A stretch of DNA of 64,000 bases. It comes from Pedobacter glucosidilyticus (GTDB lineage: Bacteria; Bacteroidota; Bacteroidia; Sphingobacteriales; Sphingobacteriaceae). The translations under genes were made by a program, and so were the position numbers. Under the pieces are notes generated by a model. The model made no database searches and was not told the DNA's origin. It saw nothing but the letters and a program-made list of their open reading frames with translations. The stretch is from the NCBI RefSeq assembly GCF_002483235.1, contig NZ_DLHN01000019.1, positions 16,464-80,463 on the forward strand, in the 5' to 3' direction. Shown here piece by piece: positions 8,346 through 18,352 of this stretch. Within the stretch, counting starts at the first letter, position 1. The number at the start of each line of letters is the position of its first letter.

Positions 8346-11300
8346 CTATGCTTCAATCTCTTCTTCCTCTTCTTTAGAAGCCATTAATTTATCGTATTCT
8401 TCTTGAGATCCAACAATAATTCTTTCGTAATCTCTTAAACCTGTACCAGACGGGATTAAGTGACCAACAATTACGTTTTCTTTCAATCCTAATAAATTAT
8501 CACGCTTACCAGCAATTGCAGCTTCGTTAAGAACTTTAGTAGTCTCTTGGAACGATGCAGCTGAGATAAACGATTTAGTACCTAAAGATGCTCTGGTAAT
8601 ACCTTGTAGCATTGGACTTGCCGTTGCCGGACGAGCCTCTCTTGCTGTAACCAGTTTTAAATCTTTACGTTTCAATTGTGAGTTCTCATCACGTAATTTA
8701 CGTACAGAAATAATCTGACCTGGTTTTAAAGCATTAGAATCTCCTGGATCTTCAACTACCATTTTATCATAGATACTATCATTCTCAATAGAGAAATCAA
8801 ATCTATCTACGGCTTCTTTTTCTAAGAATTTCGTATCACCAGCATCCTCAATCATTACTTTTTGCATCATTTGGTGAACGATAGTCTCGAAGTGCTTATC
8901 GTTAATTTTCACACCTTGTAAACGGTAAACCTCTTGGATTCCATTAACAAGATATTCTTGTACAGCCGCAGGACCTTTAATTGATAAGATATCGCCTGGA
9001 GAAGTTGCTCCATCAGACAATGCCATACCAGCTTTAACAAAGTCATTATCCTGTACTAAAATGTGCTTAGATAATGGCACCAAGTATTTTTTAACTTGAC
9101 CGTCTCTAGACTCGATAGTTACCTCACGGTTACCACGTTTAACACCTCCTAAAGTTACTACACCATCAATCTCTGTAATAACAGCTGGGTTAGATGGGTT
9201 TCTAGCTTCAAATAATTCGGTTACACGAGGTAAACCACCGGTGATATCTCTAGTTTTACCAGTTGTACGAGGAATCTTAACTAAGATTTCACCCATTTTA
9301 ACCTCGTCGCCTTCATCTACAACAATGTGTGCTCCTACTGGAATGTTGTATTCTCTAATAGAGCCACCTTTTTTGTCAACGATTTTAACAACAGGGTTTT
9401 TGGTTTTATCTCTTGTATCAATAATCACTTTCTCTCTGTGTCCGGTTTGCTCATCAGATTCTTCACGGAAGGTAACACCTTCTATCACTGATTCAAACTC
9501 TACCTTACCAGAGAATTCTGATATGATTACTGCATTGTACGGATCCCAAGAACAAATCTTATCGCCTTTAGTTAATTTAGTTCCTTCTTTAACATATAAA
9601 TAAGAACCATAAGGGATATTATTGGTTACAATAACTCTTCCGCTATTTGGATCTACAATTTTAAATTCTCCAGAACGACCTAAAACAACCTCTACTTTAC
9701 CTTCTTCTGTCTCATACTCAACAGTTCTGATGTTTTCAAACTCGATAACACCATCAAATTTAGCATTGATTTGAGATTCTGCAGCAATGTTAGATGCAGT
9801 ACCACCCACGTGGAAAGTACGAAGTGTTAACTGTGTACCCGGCTCACCAATAGACTGTGCTGCAATTACACCAACTGCCTCACCCATTTGAACACGTTTA
9901 CCAGAAGCTAAGTTTCTTCCGTAGCAAAGTGCACAAACTCCTCTTGGAGCCTCACAAGTTAATACAGAACGTATTTCAACTCCTTCTAACGGAGATTCTT
10001 CTATGGCTTTCGCGATTTCTTCAGTGATATCCTCATTAGCACCAACTAATAATTCGTTAGTTAATGGATGGTAAACATCATGTAATGAAGTACGACCTAA
10101 GATTCTATCGTATAATGGCTCAACAATATCCTCGTTATCTTTTAAAGCTGTTGTGAACATACCTCTTAAAGTACCACAATCGTGTGCTTTAATAACCATA
10201 TCTTGAGCAACGTCATGTAAACGACGAGTTAAGTAACCAGCATCAGCAGTTTTTAATGCTGTATCTGCAAGACCTTTACGAGCACCGTGGGTAGAGATAA
10301 AGTACTCAAGAACTGATAAACCTTCTTTAAAGTTAGAAAGAATAGGGTTCTCAATAATCTCACCACCAGAACCTGATTTTTGAGGTTTTGCCATCAATCC
10401 CCTCATACCACAAAGCTGACGAATTTGCTCCTTAGAACCACGAGCTCCAGAATCTAACATCATATAAACAGAGTTAAATCCTTGGTTATCGTTTGTTAAC
10501 TGGTGCATTACATGCGATGTCAGTTTGTTATTGATACGCGTCCAGATATCGATAATTTGGTTGTAACGTTCGTTGTTGGTAATGAAACCCATGTTATAGT
10601 TATTCATTACTTCATCAACTTCTTTACGAGCTTGCTCTAATAAAGTATGTTTCTCTGTAGGAATATTTAAATCTTTCAAGTTGAAAGATAAACCTCCTCT
10701 GAAAGCATACTGGAATCCCATAGTTTTGATTTCATCTAAGAAATTTGCAGCTCTGGCCATACCAGTAACTTTTACAACTTCCCCAATGATATCTCTAAGA
10801 GATTTTTTAGTTAGCAATTCATTAATGAAACCCACCTCTTCTGGTACAACTTCATTAAATAATACTCTACCAACTGTAGTTTCAATAGTTTTAGCTTCTA
10901 TTGAACCATCTTTACCTTTAACCTTAGCTTTTACTTTAATGAAGGCATGTAAATCTATTTGCTTCTCGTTGTAGGCAATCGTTACCTCTTCCGAAGAATA
11001 GAAAATAGAACCTTCACCTCTTACTGGGTGTCCTGGCTCAGACTTACGACCTTTAGTCATGTAGTATAAACCAAGAACCATGTCTTGAGAAGGTACCGTT
11101 ACCGGAGTTCCGTTAGCAGGGTTAAGAATGTTATGTGATGCTAACATCAAGATTTGGGCTTCCAAAACAGCAGCGTTACCTAGTGGTACGTGAACAGCCA
11201 TCTGGTCACCGTCAAAATCCGCGTTAAATGCAGTACAAACTAATGGGTGTAATTGGATAGCTTTACCTTCAACTAATTTAGGTTGGAATGCTTGGATACC

Positions 11301-12638
11301 TAAACGGTGAAGTGTAGGAGCCCTGTTTAAAAGAACTGGATGTCCTTTTAATACGTTCTCTAAAATATCCCAAACTAGAGGGTCTTTTCTATCCACAATT
11401 TTCTTAGCAGATTTAACAGTTTTAACTACTCCCCTTTCTATCATCTTACGGATGATAAATGGTTTGAATAGCTCTGCTGCCATATCTTTAGGTAAACCAC
11501 ATTCGTGTAATTTTAAGGTAGGACCTACCACAATTACAGAACGTCCAGAATAATCCACACGTTTACCTAGTAAGTTTTGACGGAAACGTCCTTGCTTACC
11601 TTTTAATATATCAGATAATGATTTTAAAGCTCTGTTACCTTCAGTTTTAACAGCATTCACTTTACGTGAGTTGTCAAATAATGAATCAACAGCTTCTTGT
11701 AACATACGTTTTTCGTTACGTAAGATTACTTCTGGAGCTTTAATTTCCATTAATCTTTTTAAACGGTTATTACGGATAATAACTCTTCTATAAAGATCAT
11801 TTAAATCTGAAGTTGCAAAACGACCACCTTCTAATGGCACTAATGGACGTAATTCTGGTGGAATAACCGGAACGATTTTAACAATCATCCATTCTGGATT
11901 ATTCTCTATACGACCTTGAGAACCACGGAATGCTTCAACAACTTGTAAACGCTTTAAAGCTTCATTTTTACGTTGCTGAGAAGTTTCGTTAGCAGCTTGG
12001 TGACGTAAATCATAAGATAAAGTATCTAAATCAAGACGCTTTAATAAATCTTCTAAAGCCTCCGCTCCCATCTTAGCGATGAATTTATTTGGATCTTTAT
12101 CATCCAAATACTGGTTTTCTTTAGGCAATTTATCTAAGATATCAAGATACTCTTCTTCTGTTAAGAAGTCCATGTAATTGATTCCTTGATCTGCCATTAA
12201 ACCAGACTGTATAACTACATAACGCTCGTAGTAAATAATCAAGTCTAATTTTTTAGTTGGCAAACCTAATAAGTAACCAATTTTGTTAGGTAAAGATCTG
12301 AAATACCAGATGTGCGCAACAGGAACAACAAGATTGATGTGTCCCATACGCTCACGACGTACTTTTTTCTCTGTAACCTCAACACCGCAACGGTCACAAA
12401 CGATTCCTTTATAACGAATACGCTTATATTTACCGCAATGGCATTCGTAATCTTTCACCGGACCAAAAATACGCTCGCAAAATAAACCATCACGTTCTGG
12501 TTTATACGTTCTGTAGTTGATTGTCTCAGGCTTTAATACCTCACCACTTGATCTTTCCAAAATTGCTTCAGGAGAAGATAAGCTAATGGTAATTGAGGTA
12601 AAATTACTTTTTATTTTATTATCCTTTTTGTAAGACAT
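8346..12638 (-). CDS. rpoC: DNA-directed RNA polymerase subunit beta'
   Basis: Full-length beta' of 1430 residues. The zinc-binding N-terminal motif has cysteines at residues 66, 68, 81 and 84. The catalytic NADFDGDQMAVH motif with its three aspartates is intact, as are the trigger-loop region and the second zinc site (CEAPRGVCALC). Together with beta it forms the active centre of RNA polymerase. The C-terminus is acidic (EEEEEIEA). It follows rpoB with a 74-base gap that contains a heptamer hairpin array, and it ends at a clear terminator. No frameshift or insertion is seen. Confidence 0.99.
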   Translation of the reverse strand: MSYKKDNKIKSNFTSITISLSSPEAILERSSGEVLKPETINYRTYKPERDGLFCERIFGPVKDYECHCGKYKRIRYKGIVCDRCGVEVTEKKVRRERMGHINLVVPVAHIWYFRSLPNKIGYLLGLPTKKLDLIIYYERYVVIQSGLMADQGINYMDFLTEEEYLDILDKLPKENQYLDDKDPNKFIAKMGAEALEDLLKRLDLDTLSYDLRHQAANETSQQRKNEALKRLQVVEAFRGSQGRIENNPEWMIVKIVPVIPPELRPLVPLEGGRFATSDLNDLYRRVIIRNNRLKRLMEIKAPEVILRNEKRMLQEAVDSLFDNSRKVNAVKTEGNRALKSLSDILKGKQGRFRQNLLGKRVDYSGRSVIVVGPTLKLHECGLPKDMAAELFKPFIIRKMIERGVVKTVKSAKKIVDRKDPLVWDILENVLKGHPVLLNRAPTLHRLGIQAFQPKLVEGKAIQLHPLVCTAFNADFDGDQMAVHVPLGNAAVLEAQILMLASHNILNPANGTPVTVPSQDMVLGLYYMTKGRKSEPGHPVRGEGSIFYSSEEVTIAYNEKQIDLHAFIKVKAKVKGKDGSIEAKTIETTVGRVLFNEVVPEEVGFINELLTKKSLRDIIGEVVKVTGMARAANFLDEIKTMGFQYAFRGGLSFNLKDLNIPTEKHTLLEQARKEVDEVMNNYNMGFITNNERYNQIIDIWTRINNKLTSHVMHQLTNDNQGFNSVYMMLDSGARGSKEQIRQLCGMRGLMAKPQKSGSGGEIIENPILSNFKEGLSVLEYFISTHGARKGLADTALKTADAGYLTRRLHDVAQDMVIKAHDCGTLRGMFTTALKDNEDIVEPLYDRILGRTSLHDVYHPLTNELLVGANEDITEEIAKAIEESPLEGVEIRSVLTCEAPRGVCALCYGRNLASGKRVQMGEAVGVIAAQSIGEPGTQLTLRTFHVGGTASNIAAESQINAKFDGVIEFENIRTVEYETEEGKVEVVLGRSGEFKIVDPNSGRVIVTNNIPYGSYLYVKEGTKLTKGDKICSWDPYNAVIISEFSGKVEFESVIEGVTFREESDEQTGHREKVIIDTRDKTKNPVVKIVDKKGGSIREYNIPVGAHIVVDEGDEVKMGEILVKIPRTTGKTRDITGGLPRVTELFEARNPSNPAVITEIDGVVTLGGVKRGNREVTIESRDGQVKKYLVPLSKHILVQDNDFVKAGMALSDGATSPGDILSIKGPAAVQEYLVNGIQEVYRLQGVKINDKHFETIVHQMMQKVMIEDAGDTKFLEKEAVDRFDFSIENDSIYDKMVVEDPGDSNALKPGQIISVRKLRDENSQLKRKDLKLVTAREARPATASPMLQGITRASLGTKSFISAASFQETTKVLNEAAIAGKRDNLLGLKENVIVGHLIPSGTGLRDYERIIVGSQEEYDKLMASKEEEEEIEA

Positions 12639-12649
12639 ATTCTTTCTTA

Positions 12650-12712
12650 AGCTAAAAGCAGAATGCTAAAAGCTTAAAGCATTACGCCTTAAGCTTTCGG
12701 CCTTCGGCCTTA
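12650..12712. repeat. Heptamer array in the rpoB-rpoC intercistronic gap
   Basis: Nine consecutive 7-base units fill almost the whole gap. Five are of the form AGCTAAA, AGCAGAA, TGCTAAA, AGCTTAA and AGCATTA (12650-12684). Four are in the opposite sense: CGCCTTA, AGCTTTC, GGCCTTC and GGCCTTA (12685-12712). The centre can fold into a 12-bp stem with one mismatch (arms 12669-12680 and 12686-12697, loop of five). In the minus-strand mRNA this would place a stable hairpin between the rpoB stop and the rpoC start. Confidence 0.7.
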
Positions 12713-15700
12713 TTAATCTAATGTAATATCTAAACCTAATCCTCTTAGTTCATGAACCAATACGTTGAATGATTCTGGAACACCCGGAGTTGGAAGATTT
12801 TCACCTTTAACAATTGCTTCGTAAGTTTTTGCTCTTCCTACAACATCATCAGATTTAACTGTTAAGATCTCTTGTAGAATATTAGCAGCACCAAACGCTT
12901 CAAGTGCCCAAACCTCCATCTCACCAAAACGCTGACCACCAAATTGTGCTTTACCACCTAATGGTTGTTGTGTAATTAATGAGTATGGTCCTATTGAACG
13001 AGCATGCATTTTATCATCAACCATGTGACCTAGTTTCAACATATAGATGATACCTACGGTTGTTGGTTGGTCAAAACGCTCTCCAGTTAAGCCATTGTAC
13101 AGGTATGTTCTTCCTGATTCTGGTACACCAGCTTCTTTTACATAATGTTCAACCTCGTCATGAGATGCACCATCAAAAATTGGAGTTGCAAATTTCAACC
13201 CTAATTCTTTACCTGCCCAACCTAAAACAGTTTCGTAAATCTGCCCTAAGTTCATACGAGAAGGTACACCTAGTGGGTTTAACACGATGTCTACTGGAGT
13301 TCCATCAGCAAGGAAAGGCATATCTTCATCACGAACGATACGAGCAACTATACCCTTATTACCGTGACGACCAGCCATTTTATCACCTACTTTTAATTTA
13401 CGTTTCTTAGCAACATAAACTTTCGCCATTTGAACGATACCTGAAGGAAGCTCATCACCCACACTGATAGCAAATTTATCTCTGCGGTAAGCACCTAATT
13501 CTTCGTTAACTTTAATATTGAAATTATGTAGAAGCGCTTTTATCAATTCGTTTTTGTCCTCATCAGTTGTCCATTTCGTTGGATTAATGTGATTGTAATC
13601 CAATTCCATTAATAACTTCTGCGTAAACTTAACACCTTTAGCAATTAAAAGCTCTTTGTAAACATTGTAAACACCTTGTGAAGTTTTGCCATTTACGATA
13701 GTAAACAATTTCTCAACCAAGGTTTCACGAAGCTCTCTTACAGCTTTCTCATGTCTTGCTTCTAATTTATCTAAAGCTGCTTTTTCTTCTGCTTTAGAAG
13801 TTTTCTTAGCTCTTGAAAATAATTTAGTATCAATAACAACACCATTGATTGAAGGTGGAGTTTTTAAAGATGCATCTTTAACATCACCAGCTTTATCTCC
13901 GAAAATTGCTCTTAAAAGTTTCTCTTCTGGTGAAGGGTCTGATTCTCCCTTAGGAGTGATTTTACCAATAAGAATATCACCTTCTTTAACTTCAGCACCT
14001 ACTCTAATGATACCGTTTTCATCCAAATCTTTTGTAGCCTCCTCAGAAACGTTAGGAATATCCGGAGTTAACTCCTCTTCACCACGCTTAGTATCACGCA
14101 CTTCTAATTCAAATTCTTCAATATGAAGAGAAGTAAAGATGTCCTGAGAAACAACTCTTTCAGAGATTACGATAGCATCCTCAAAGTTGTAACCTTGCCA
14201 AGGCATGAAAGCAACTTTTAAGTTTCTTCCAAGGGCTAATTCACCATCTTGTGTAGCATAACCTTCGCAAAGAACCTGACCTTTTTCAACTCTTTGTCCT
14301 TTTTTAACAATTGGCTTTAAGTTGATACAAGTACTTTGGTTGGTTTTCTTAAATTTAATTAAGTTGTATGATTTAGATTCTCCATCAAATGAAACTAAAG
14401 TATCATCTTCTGTTCTATCATATTTAATGGTAATCTTGTTAGCATCAACATACTCAACAACACCATTACCTTCTGCGTTAATCAAAGTTCTTGAGTCACG
14501 AGCAACACGACCTTCTAAACCTGTACCTACTACAGGAGCTTCTGGACGTAATAAAGGAACAGCTTGACGTTGCATGTTAGATCCCATCAAAGCTCTGTTC
14601 GCATCATCATGCTCTAAGAAAGGAATTAATGAAGCCGCGATAGAAGTAATCTGATTTGGAGATACGTCCATATAATCAAGTTTTTCTGGCTCGATTACCG
14701 GGAAGTCACCTTCATATCTTGCTTTTACTTTATCGTCAACATAATTTCCTTTTTCATCATATTGTGCATTTGCCTGAGCGATAGTCATACCATCCTCATC
14801 CTCTGCACTTAAGTAAATAACTGGTTGGTCTACCGCTACCTTACCCTCAACAACTTTACGGTAAGGAGTTTCAATAAATCCAAGGTTATTAATTTTAGCA
14901 TGTACGCAAAGAGAAGAAATCAAACCAATGTTTGGTCCCTCTGGAGTTTCGATAGTACATAAACGACCGTAGTGCGTGTAGTGAACGTCACGAACCTCAA
15001 AACCAGCTCTCTCTCTAGATAAACCACCTGGACCTAAGGCCGATAAACGACGTTTATGAGTAATCTCAGCTAATGGATTGGTTTGATCCATGAATTGAGA
15101 TAACTGGTTGGTACCGAAGAAAGAATTGATTACTGAAGATAATGTACGAGCATTAATTAAGTCGGTTGGCGTAAATACCTCGTTGTCACGGATATTCATA
15201 CGCTCGCGAATGGTTCTTGCCATTCTTGATAAACCTACACCAAACTGAGCGTAAAGCTGCTCACCTACTGTACGAACACGACGGTTTGATAAGTGATCGA
15301 TATCATCAACATCCTCTTTTGAGTTGATTAATTTGATCAAATATTTAACAATCGCAATAATATCCATCTTAGTTAAAACTTTAGTCTCCACAGGAGTATC
15401 TAATTTTAACTTACGATTGATACGGTAACGACCAACATCACCTAAATCATAACGTTTATCTGAGAAGAATAAACGATCGATGATACCACGAGCGGTTTCC
15501 TCATCAGGTGGTTCGGCGTTACGTAGTTGTCTGTAGATATGTTCTACCGCTTCTTTAGCAGAGTTAGAAGTATCTTTTTGTAAAGTATTATAAATGATAG
15601 TATAGTCTCCGCTGTTGCTATCTTCTTTAGAAAGAATTAAAGTTTTAACACCAGCATCAACAATCATATCGATATGATCATCTTCTAAAATGGTTTCTCT

Positions 15701-16513
15701 TTCAAGAATAATTTCATTTCTATCAATAGAAACAACTTCACCTGTATCTTCATCCACAAAATCTTCTACCCATTTCTTAAGAACTCTTGCAGCAAGTTTA
15801 CGACCTACATATTTTTTAAGTCCAGATTTGCTAACCTTAACTTCATCTGCTAAGTCAAATAATTCTAATATATCTTTATCAGAATCATAACCAATTGCTC
15901 TTAAAAGTGTAGTTACAGGGAATTTCTTTTTACGGTCTATGTAAGCATACATCACATTGTTAACGTCTGTAGCAAACTCTATCCATGAACCTTTGAAAGG
16001 AATAACACGGGCTGAGTATAATTTACTACCGTTTGTATGACGACTTACGCCGAAAAATACACCTGGTGAACGGTGTAGCTGAGAAACAATTACACGTTCT
16101 GCACCATTAATTACAAAAGTTCCTTTAGGTGTCATATAAGGAATAGTTCCTAAATAAACATCCTGAACAATTGTTTCAAAATCTTCGTGTTCCTCATCAT
16201 TACAAGACAATCTTAATTTTGCCTTAAGAGGTACACTGTAAGTTAACCCACGCTCAATACACTCTTGTATATCATAACGAGGTGGATCAATAAAGTAATC
16301 CAGAAATTCTAAAACAAATATGTTTCTCGAGTCTGAGATCGGAAAGTTTTCAGCAAAAACTTTAAATAACCCTTCTGTATGACGGTTATCTGAAGTGGTT
16401 TCTAACTGAAAGAATTCCTTGAACGATTGGATTTGAACATCCAGAAAATCAGGATAATCAATTACATGCTTACTTTGAGCAAAGTTTATCCTTTGATTGC
16501 TTTTGTTTGCCAA
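12713..16513 (-). CDS. rpoB: DNA-directed RNA polymerase subunit beta
   Basis: Full-length beta of 1266 residues. The rifampicin-binding region reads SQFMDQTNPLAEITHKRR and SALGPGGLSRERAGFEVRDV; the positions equivalent to E. coli Q513, D516, H526 and S531 all carry the sensitive-type residue. The C-terminal clamp signature GGKAQFGGQRFGEMEVWALEA is intact. It is encoded after rplL, separated by 157 bases that hold two hairpins, and is followed by rpoC. Confidence 0.99.
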   Translation of the reverse strand: MANKSNQRINFAQSKHVIDYPDFLDVQIQSFKEFFQLETTSDNRHTEGLFKVFAENFPISDSRNIFVLEFLDYFIDPPRYDIQECIERGLTYSVPLKAKLRLSCNDEEHEDFETIVQDVYLGTIPYMTPKGTFVINGAERVIVSQLHRSPGVFFGVSRHTNGSKLYSARVIPFKGSWIEFATDVNNVMYAYIDRKKKFPVTTLLRAIGYDSDKDILELFDLADEVKVSKSGLKKYVGRKLAARVLKKWVEDFVDEDTGEVVSIDRNEIILERETILEDDHIDMIVDAGVKTLILSKEDSNSGDYTIIYNTLQKDTSNSAKEAVEHIYRQLRNAEPPDEETARGIIDRLFFSDKRYDLGDVGRYRINRKLKLDTPVETKVLTKMDIIAIVKYLIKLINSKEDVDDIDHLSNRRVRTVGEQLYAQFGVGLSRMARTIRERMNIRDNEVFTPTDLINARTLSSVINSFFGTNQLSQFMDQTNPLAEITHKRRLSALGPGGLSRERAGFEVRDVHYTHYGRLCTIETPEGPNIGLISSLCVHAKINNLGFIETPYRKVVEGKVAVDQPVIYLSAEDEDGMTIAQANAQYDEKGNYVDDKVKARYEGDFPVIEPEKLDYMDVSPNQITSIAASLIPFLEHDDANRALMGSNMQRQAVPLLRPEAPVVGTGLEGRVARDSRTLINAEGNGVVEYVDANKITIKYDRTEDDTLVSFDGESKSYNLIKFKKTNQSTCINLKPIVKKGQRVEKGQVLCEGYATQDGELALGRNLKVAFMPWQGYNFEDAIVISERVVSQDIFTSLHIEEFELEVRDTKRGEEELTPDIPNVSEEATKDLDENGIIRVGAEVKEGDILIGKITPKGESDPSPEEKLLRAIFGDKAGDVKDASLKTPPSINGVVIDTKLFSRAKKTSKAEEKAALDKLEARHEKAVRELRETLVEKLFTIVNGKTSQGVYNVYKELLIAKGVKFTQKLLMELDYNHINPTKWTTDEDKNELIKALLHNFNIKVNEELGAYRRDKFAISVGDELPSGIVQMAKVYVAKKRKLKVGDKMAGRHGNKGIVARIVRDEDMPFLADGTPVDIVLNPLGVPSRMNLGQIYETVLGWAGKELGLKFATPIFDGASHDEVEHYVKEAGVPESGRTYLYNGLTGERFDQPTTVGIIYMLKLGHMVDDKMHARSIGPYSLITQQPLGGKAQFGGQRFGEMEVWALEAFGAANILQEILTVKSDDVVGRAKTYEAIVKGENLPTPGVPESFNVLVHELRGLGLDITLD

Positions 16514-16587
16514 GGGTCTAAAATTTTAGTTAAACTAAACCGAAAATTCGATTAATACTGAACAACCATTCAGTATTTTTATTAAAA

Positions 16588-16641
16588 TTGGTGATATACA
16601 CCAAAAGCCATAAACTCCAATCCGCTTTAACGGAGGGAGTT
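16588..16641 (-). promoter_or_regulatory. Two adjacent RNA hairpins in the rplL-rpoB gap
   Basis: Two inverted repeats lie side by side. TTGGTG/CACCAA with a 5-base loop occupies 16588-16604. A nested pair, AACTCC/GGAGTT enclosing TCCG/CGGA, occupies 16613-16641. There is no strong U-tract, so they look more like an attenuator or processing structure than a full terminator. Many bacteria partially terminate or process mRNA between rplL and rpoB to set ribosomal protein to polymerase ratios; a similar role here is an inference. Confidence 0.5.
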
Positions 16642-16670
16642 TAAGGCTATATTTTGTAGAGAGACTCTAA

Positions 16671-17048
16671 TTATTTAATCTCAACAACAGCTCCTGCTTC
16701 TTCTAATTGTTTTTTAAGAGCTTCAGCTTCGTCTTTAGCAACACCAGCTTTTAATTCTTTAGGTGCACCATCAACTAAATCTTTAGCTTCTTTTAAGCCT
16801 AAACCAGTTAAGTCTTTAACTAATTTAACAACTGCTAATTTCTGACCACCAGCATCTTTCAAGATTACATCAAAAGATGTTTTCTCTTCAGCAGCAGCAG
16901 GTGCATCACCAGCAGCAGCAGGACCAGCAACTGCAACAGCAGCAGCAGGCTCAATACCATACTCATCTTTTAAAATTTGAGCTAATTCGTTTACTTCTTT
17001 AACTGATAAGTTTACTAACTGCTCAGCAAACGCTTTTAAATCTGCCAT
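16671..17048 (-). CDS. rplL: 50S ribosomal protein bL12 (L7/L12)
   Basis: The protein forms the flexible stalk of the large subunit that recruits translation factors. The 125 residues show the N-terminal dimerisation helices (FAEQLVNLSVKEVNELAQILKDEYG), an Ala/Pro-rich hinge (about residues 36-55) and the C-terminal factor-binding domain (FDVILKDAGGQKLAVVKLVKDLTGLGLKEAKDLVD in successive segments). It sits between rplJ and rpoB in the usual order. Confidence 0.98.
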   Translation of the reverse strand: MADLKAFAEQLVNLSVKEVNELAQILKDEYGIEPAAAVAVAGPAAAGDAPAAAEEKTSFDVILKDAGGQKLAVVKLVKDLTGLGLKEAKDLVDGAPKELKAGVAKDEAEALKKQLEEAGAVVEIK

Positions 17049-17108
17049 TATATTTAATTTTTAAAATTTTACTTTTTGTTTTACTAATTCCAAATTTTAG
17101 GTATTTGG

Positions 17109-17627
17109 TTAACCTCTTTCTTGTAAAGTTTTGACAATTCCTGCCAATTTGTTTCCTCCAGATTGAAGTGCTGAAACAACATTCTTCGCTGGCGACTGTA
17201 ATAAACCGATGATATCACCAATAAGCTCTTCTCTAGATTTAAGATTAACTAGAGCGTCTAACTGGTTATCTCCGATAAATGCAGTGAAATCAATATATGC
17301 TGCTTTTAAAACTGGTTTATCACCTTCTTTTCTTAAAGCTTTAATAAGCTTTGCAGGTGCGTTTCCTGTAGTAGAAAACATCACAGAAGATGAACCTTTA
17401 AGAACATCGAATAAAGGTGCAACATCACCATCTAATTGCTCTAAAGCTTTTCTGATAAGTGTGTTTTTTACAACTTGTATACCAATTTCGTTCTCAAAAC
17501 ATTTGCGGCGAATATTATTGATTTTTGCCACTGTTAAATCAGATGTATCAGTAATATAGAAATTACCGTACTCTTTCATTTGTTCAGCTAAAGCAGAAAC
17601 AACTTCGTGTTTTTCTTCCTTTCTCAT
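17109..17627 (-). CDS. rplJ: 50S ribosomal protein uL10
   Basis: This is the stalk base protein that anchors L7/L12 dimers to 23S rRNA. It has 172 residues, starting MRKEEKHEVVSALAEQMKEY, with the conserved KNTLIRKALEQ segment and a C-terminal helix (SPAKNVVSALQSGGNKLAGIVKTL) that binds L12. It starts four bases after the rplA stop codon. In other bacteria L10 autoregulates the operon through a leader RNA; no such leader is recognisable in the short gap here. Confidence 0.97.
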   Translation of the reverse strand: MRKEEKHEVVSALAEQMKEYGNFYITDTSDLTVAKINNIRRKCFENEIGIQVVKNTLIRKALEQLDGDVAPLFDVLKGSSSVMFSTTGNAPAKLIKALRKEGDKPVLKAAYIDFTAFIGDNQLDALVNLKSREELIGDIIGLLQSPAKNVVSALQSGGNKLAGIVKTLQERG

Positions 17628-17631
17628 AATC

Positions 17632-18330
17632 TTAAATTCCCGCTACTGTTTTAGTTTCAATTTCAATTCCAGGAGACATAGTTGAAGATAAATGAATACT
17701 CTTAAAATATGTTCCTTTAGCAGCTGATGGTTTCAATTTTGAAATGATTTGAAGAACCTCCAAAGCATTATCATAAATTTTATCAGCAGGGAAAGATACT
17801 TTACCTATTGAGCAATGGATAATACCTGTTTTATCAACTTTAAAGTCGATTTTACCACCTTTAACATCAGCAACTGCTTTACCAACTTCTTGGGTTACAG
17901 TACCTGACTTAGGGTTAGGCATTAAGTTACGTGGACCTAAAATACGACCTAATTTACCAACTTTAGCCATACAGCTAGGAGTAGTAATAATAATATCGAT
18001 ATCTGTCCAACCACTCTCAATCTTAGCAATATACTCGTCCAAACCTACGTGATCAGCACCTGCAGCTTTAGCTTCTTCTTCCTTATCAGGAGTTACTAAT
18101 GCTAAAACGCGTACTGTCTTACCGGTACCATGAGGTAAAGTAGCAATACCACGAACCATTTGATTGGCTTTACGTGGATCAACACCTAAACGAACATCAA
18201 TATCTACCGATGCATCAAATTTAGTTGTTGTGATATCTTTAACCAGGTTAGCTGCCTCTTTTAAAGAGTAAGCTTTACCAGCTTCAAGTTTGGAAAGTGC
18301 TGTCTTTTGATTTTTTGTTAATCTAGCCAC
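17632..18330 (-). CDS. rplA: 50S ribosomal protein uL1
   Basis: This is the protein of the L1 stalk, which guides deacylated tRNA out of the E site. It has 232 residues, with the typical RLGVDPRKANQMVRG, GTGKTVRVLAL and LGRILGPRNLMPNPKSGT segments. It lies 22 bases after rplK and just before rplJ on the minus strand. In E. coli L1 represses its own operon; no binding site is claimed here. Confidence 0.98.
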   Translation of the reverse strand: MARLTKNQKTALSKLEAGKAYSLKEAANLVKDITTTKFDASVDIDVRLGVDPRKANQMVRGIATLPHGTGKTVRVLALVTPDKEEEAKAAGADHVGLDEYIAKIESGWTDIDIIITTPSCMAKVGKLGRILGPRNLMPNPKSGTVTQEVGKAVADVKGGKIDFKVDKTGIIHCSIGKVSFPADKIYDNALEVLQIISKLKPSAAKGTYFKSIHLSSTMSPGIEIETKTVAGI

Positions 18331-18352
18331 TGTCTTTAACTTTGTTGTTTAA

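Noticed and set aside
13060..14126. Long plus-strand ORFs inside rpoB (up to 146 codons)
   Set aside because: They are antisense to a strongly conserved coding sequence and their translations have no family features; similar ones lie inside rpoC, tuf, gcvP and ahcY.
12713..16513. Rifampicin-resistance change in rpoB
   Set aside because: All the usual resistance positions carry the sensitive-type residue.
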